DNA of 50,994 nucleotides from Saccoglossus kowalevskii. Its lineage: Eukaryota; Hemichordata; Enteropneusta; Harrimaniidae. Where the stretch lies: positions 194,592 through 245,585 of the forward strand of contig NW_003135338.1 in NCBI RefSeq assembly GCF_000003605.2, in the 5' to 3' direction. The position numbers and the translations under genes were made by a program. Each line of letters starts with the position of its first letter. The first letter of the stretch is position 1. Shown in pieces: positions 47,270-50,994 of the stretch. Under the pieces are notes generated by a model. That model saw only the letters and a list, made by a program, of their open reading frames with translations. It had not been told where the DNA came from and did not search any database.

Positions 47270-47639
47270 TTTTTTTTTGTATTTTATGACTTTATTGGTT
47301 AATCTTATACATACAGTAAAAAATTCAGAGTTTTATAAAAGTTACATTTCTATGTATTTGTTTTCAGTTTGATTTTCCAATGTATGTTATAAATGGTATT
47401 AGTGGCTTTCATTTTTTGGTAATGTAGCATTTTGTTGTTTGTATTTGCAATAAAGCTTTCACAATGGTATACTCTCTTTATATATGGTAGCAACCCTTAA
47501 AGTTGGGTTTCATGTAATTCATTTTACAGTGATAGATATGTTTTCGTGTTAGCGGACCAACAAAGTATGCTATCAATGATTCACCTAGATCTGGGATTAT
47601 CAGACATATTCTACTTGGTGGAAACAGTATATTCACATT

Positions 47640-48440
47640 CATAGAAAAGATGTTCAGTGCTCTCATGGTTTTCATGAAAAAAATTTACACATCTCTGTGG
47701 GAAATTTCCCTGGATTTATTTTATGAAGTTTCTCATTAGTGTAAACAATGTTGTACAGAAGTTTAAGCTGGAGTTCCCTAATGTTACTATCAACTGACAT
47801 TTTCATCATTAATTTACACATTTTCTGCCAGTCTATAAAACATAGGTTCAACATCTCTTCAATTTTCTTCTGACTCACCGGGGGAACAAACCCTCTACTT
47901 TTGAGATCATTTGTTATACTCTGCTTTGTAACCAATTCAACTGGTGATTGAATTCCTGATATTGATAAACATATTTCATCAATACCTTGGTTTCTAAGCT
48001 TCAAATTTTCTGGAATGGCATCTCCTAAACCAATCCATTTCAGTTTTTTAGTTAATGAAAGTTTCCCATGTGGTATTGTTCCCCATGGTATAATGTCTTC
48101 TCCAATAATTCTGACAATCTATTTATATAATCTTTTGCTGAAGGACAAAATATCGGTTTCCCCCTATTTTTATATTTTCATTGTTCCAGATAATCTGATT
48201 TGTATCTGTATCGTACTTTTTTGTTTTACTTTCCCAAGTTTCAACGCATTCCCACAGGAAGCCTGTACAGTTGATTGGCAATAGTTTTGTTTTAAAACTA
48301 CATTTGAAGATGATGTTTTCCCCTATGCTCTCAAGGTGTTTTTCAATAAATAACTTATATGGATGCATCTTGTCTGGATTCACATAGTTTTTCACACTTA
48401 GTAGCCTTTGTTGTTTTTTCATGGTATAAAGTTCTTGCAT
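47640..48440 (-). pseudogene. LINE C-terminal region with RVT zinc-binding domain
   Basis: RELQLKLLYNIVYTNEKLHK and the following C-x-x-F-H-E-N-H-E-S-T-E-H-L-F-Y-E-C pattern match the zinc-binding region found after the reverse transcriptase in L1/Tx1-type LINEs. A one-base shift in a T-run at about 47675 breaks the frame, and the first Cys pair is degraded. Confidence 0.75.
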
Positions 48441-48701
48441 CCCAATCCCCCTTGGCCTACGCCCTCATCATTGTTTCTCGAGCAACCGTGTCTCTTCCTA
48501 TAAGAATTCTTACATAATTTTTGAGCCTCTTGTATTACATTAATCCCGATTGCAATAATTGATCTTGATATAAGTAAACTGAGATATTCCATATGATTTA
48601 ATAATTTGGAGTTTTTTGGGACAATTTCCTATTTTTCCATGATTTTAATGCAGATTTCAAATTGTCCATATCTATGTTAATATTTATTTTTCTATTTTCT
48701 T

Positions 48702-49130
48702 TTGGTTTATTCCTACTATTTTGATGGGAGACGTGGGCCATTTAACCCCGAACAGCCTGGATACCATTTACCTAGCCACACTGTTTCTGTTTTTTACTTA
48801 TTAACCCTCAATGCCGAGCAATTTACAAACTCCCTCAGCACTTTTAATAGCTCCCTCAGCACTTTTAATAGCTCCCTGGCAGATTTACAATTTGAGATGA
48901 AGCAACACAAATCGTCTGCAAATGCTTTCCTTACTAGTTTGCCGAAACCATCAATCCTGTTATTTCATTGTTCAATTGCCACTAGTTTCAAGCACCAAAC
49001 CACAGAGCATTGGGGACAGGGAATTTACTCCCCTTTCCACCTCACAATAATCCGTACTGAACCCGTTGTTCATGACACAGCATTCCACATTAGTATATAA
49101 GGACTTTACCCATTTCTGAAACTGTGGGCC
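48702..49130 (-). pseudogene. LINE reverse transcriptase, palm fragment with FADD
   Basis: The minus-strand translation reads WVKSLYTNVECCVMNNGF, ERGV, then after stops and a shift KLVRKAFADDLCCFISN with both catalytic aspartates. A 21-bp unit encoding ELLKVLR is duplicated just after it. The long plus-strand frame at 48702-49100 is only its antisense. Confidence 0.85.
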
Positions 49131-49223
49131 AAACTGACTTTGTTTTGCTGCACTATTTGACTGTTCTGAATAGTGCTATACCTCATCAATCAGTTTCACA
49201 TAGTCACTTATATTTCAGCCTTT

Positions 49224-49680
49224 TTACAAAAGTTGCTTGAGTCTCCCCAACTTCAGCAGGGCTGTTTTCAGGCGTTTTGCTAGACACTTAGATGCCAACT
49301 TTACATCTACATTTATCAATGAAATCGGCCGCCAGTTCTTTAACAGTATCCCGTCCCTTCCTGGCTTTTCAATTAATGTAATGATATTTTGTTTTTGTGG
49401 AGTAGAAAATTCTCCTTGATCAAATGCATAATTCAGGGCATTTATAGTTAAGTTTTTACTACTGGCCAATATGCCTTATAAAACTCAACCTTTAGTCCAT
49501 CATTTGTATTTACTTTCATTGATACTAATACCACAAACACTTCACTTGTGCTAAGATATCCCTCACATTTCACATTTAATTCCCCCAGTAATTCAGGAAG
49601 CTCAGTATTATTTAAGAATTTATTTGGCTCCTCATTGGACACTTTTTTCAAATAGAGATTAGAGAAGAATGTTTTTATTT
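49224..49680 (-). pseudogene. LINE reverse transcriptase, N-terminal fragment
   Basis: Two frames carry the fingers part of the reverse transcriptase: VSNEEPNKFLNNTELPELL to VEFYKAYWP, then LIEKPGRDGILLKNWRPISL. The motif normally read as NKSPGxDGL is changed to NTNDGL. The frame breaks after LLKL; the continuation GETQATFVKRLKYK lies one base over and matches the usual QxGFVKGR region. Confidence 0.85.
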
Positions 49681-50472
49681 CTGTTTTGCTTGTTCAATAA
49701 AGTTTTCTTTCTCTATCATCAATTGTTTTATACAGAATTTCTTTTTGTTAGACTTCTCCAAGTTCAAAAAGTATATATTATTTTTTTCTCTTTTTCTTAT
49801 CACACTTCCCTAGATCTTATGATTGCCCCATCTATCTTATAGTTGTAATACTCATCTACTTTTCTCAAAATTTCTTCTATTGTGAAGTAGTTATTATCAG
49901 TTGGGTTCTCTCCACATTCTTGTTAGGCCCCCATTAATTTTTCTCTAATTCTTCATTCTCAATTTTTGTTTTCGTTTTTGTTTTTTTATTTTTCGTTACT
50001 ACAGGTATATGTTATTGTAAATTCTCTTATCTTATACTTACTTAGGTCCTAAACGTTTCTTTTATCTGTCATTCCTTGAGTTTCTTTTCGCCAATTTTAT
50101 TTTTTTATTAATTCATTATAATCCTTATCATTTGTCAGCGAGGCATTCGATTTTCAATAAGCTGGGCCATGTTTTTGTGAGGTGTTTTTTAAATGAAGCC
50201 AAACAGCTGATAGGTCTGAACTTATTCCTGGTATGATCTCAACATTTTTGTAATAGATGTAAACTACCCGGTATTATGAGCTAGTCTAGTCTACTTTGTT
50301 GGGCGTCTTCTGCGCCATGTAATTTTTTTTTTTCATTCCTGATTCTCTAAATGTCTATCAGTGTAAATTGGTCCAAAATATCTTCACAAATTCTCAAATC
50401 AACTAAACAAGTGCTATGCTGCAGTTCTCTATTCAGTCCATATGAGTTAATCGAGATGCAGGGAGCTTGAAC

Positions 50473-50994
50473 TAATCTATTGGTTTAGCCAAGGTTTAAC
50501 CTAGTGGTTATCTTATCTAGTGGTTTGTATCGAGTATCATCTATTGATTTGGCAAAAAATTCAACTAGAGGTTTGCCAGGGCTTAATGGTTTGGTTTCAT
50601 ATAGCAATTGGACCAGAATTAATCTAATGGTTTTGCCAGGGCTTAATTTAGTGGCTCGTCTATGGGTTAATCTATATAACTTATAACTAGTGGTTTGTCT
50701 ATGGGTATATGGGGTTCATCTATGAGTTCATCTTTATGGGTTTCATCTAGTGGTTGGGCCAGGGTTTCATCTTGTTGTTTGTCTATGGGGTTTCATCTAG
50801 TGGTTTGTTTATGGGGTTTCATCTAGTGATTTGTCTATGGGGTTTCGTCTAGTGGTTTGTCTATGGGGTTTCATCTAGTGGTTTGTTTATGGGGTTTCAT
50901 CTAGTGGTTTGTCTATTGGGTTTCATCTAGTGGTTTGTCTATGGGGTTTCATCTAGTGGTTTGTTTATGGGGTTTCATCTAGTGGTTTGTCTAT
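50473..50994. repeat. 26-bp minisatellite, continues past the window
   Basis: Degenerate units at 50473-50690 change into near-perfect 26-bp units (gggtttcatctagtggtttg plus tctatg) from about 50750 to the window end. The array is cut by the window edge. Confidence 0.95.

Larger units (their letters stand above)
47270..50472 (-). mobile_element. Degenerate, 5'-truncated L1/Tx1-type LINE
   Basis: On the minus strand, from its 5' side: GAIIRSR and NLEKSNKKKFCIKQL near 49700-49850, FFSNLYLKKV and DGLKVEFYKAYWP (49448-49680), NWRPISLINVDVKLASKCLA (49224-49469), FGPQFQKWVKSLYTN near 49110, the catalytic FADD at 48911-48922, and the end of the reverse transcriptase region. The C-terminal RVT zinc-binding region follows at 47660-48004 with RELQLKLLYNIVYTN, MCKFF, HENHESTEHLFYEC after a one-base shift. 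It contains several frameshifts and stops and is not functional. It ends in nine T on the plus strand (poly(A) tail), and TAATCTAATG (47260) and TAATCTATTG (50473) flank it as a target duplication. Confidence 0.88.

Noticed and set aside
48702-49100. A 132-codon plus-strand frame
   Set aside because: It is the antisense of the LINE reverse transcriptase, where the minus strand has FADD.

Overview
The window is nuclear DNA from an animal: split genes with GT/AG introns, AATAAA poly(A) signals, microsatellites, MITE-like elements and a LINE. The proteins (centrin-3, isoprenylcysteine carboxyl methyltransferase ICMT, Wnt4) are close to vertebrate forms, while the DNA is AT-rich with compact introns at one locus and multi-kilobase introns at another. 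This fits a marine invertebrate bilaterian (lophotrochozoan or invertebrate deuterostome). I cannot name the species.

Layout from left to right. 486-1551: the last two coding exons of a subtilisin-family (S8, proteinase K-like) protease whose 5' part lies outside the window. 1552-6542: no gene seen. 6821-7324 (minus): an intact, intronless 167-residue centrin-3. 7676-11240 (plus): a complete five-exon ICMT gene, head to head with centrin-3 across a 351-bp shared promoter region. 11226-14030: a large minisatellite that starts inside the last codons of ICMT, first with 38-bp units, then 33-bp units, and is interrupted by a 207-bp MITE. A second copy of that MITE lies just beyond the array. 14407-28626: 14 kb of intergenic DNA with foldback elements, a duplicated 300-bp block and a 504-base assembly gap. 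28627-43050 (plus): a complete four-exon Wnt4 gene (369 residues) with introns of 0.29, 8.2 and 4.9 kb. 43051-47125: intergenic, with a 780-bp near-palindromic foldback element. 47126-50994: a 26-bp-type minisatellite into which a degenerate, 5'-truncated L1/Tx1-type LINE has inserted on the minus strand.

The genes are not a functional cluster. Centrin-3 acts at centrioles, ICMT methylates prenylated CAAX proteins at the ER, and Wnt4 is a secreted signalling ligand. The most interesting signals are structural: the stop codon of ICMT lies in a satellite unit, two transposons landed in tandem arrays so that the empty sites can be read from neighbouring units, several foldback elements occur, and the intact centrin-3 gene has no introns. 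I saw no clear evidence of a new enzymatic or defence system.
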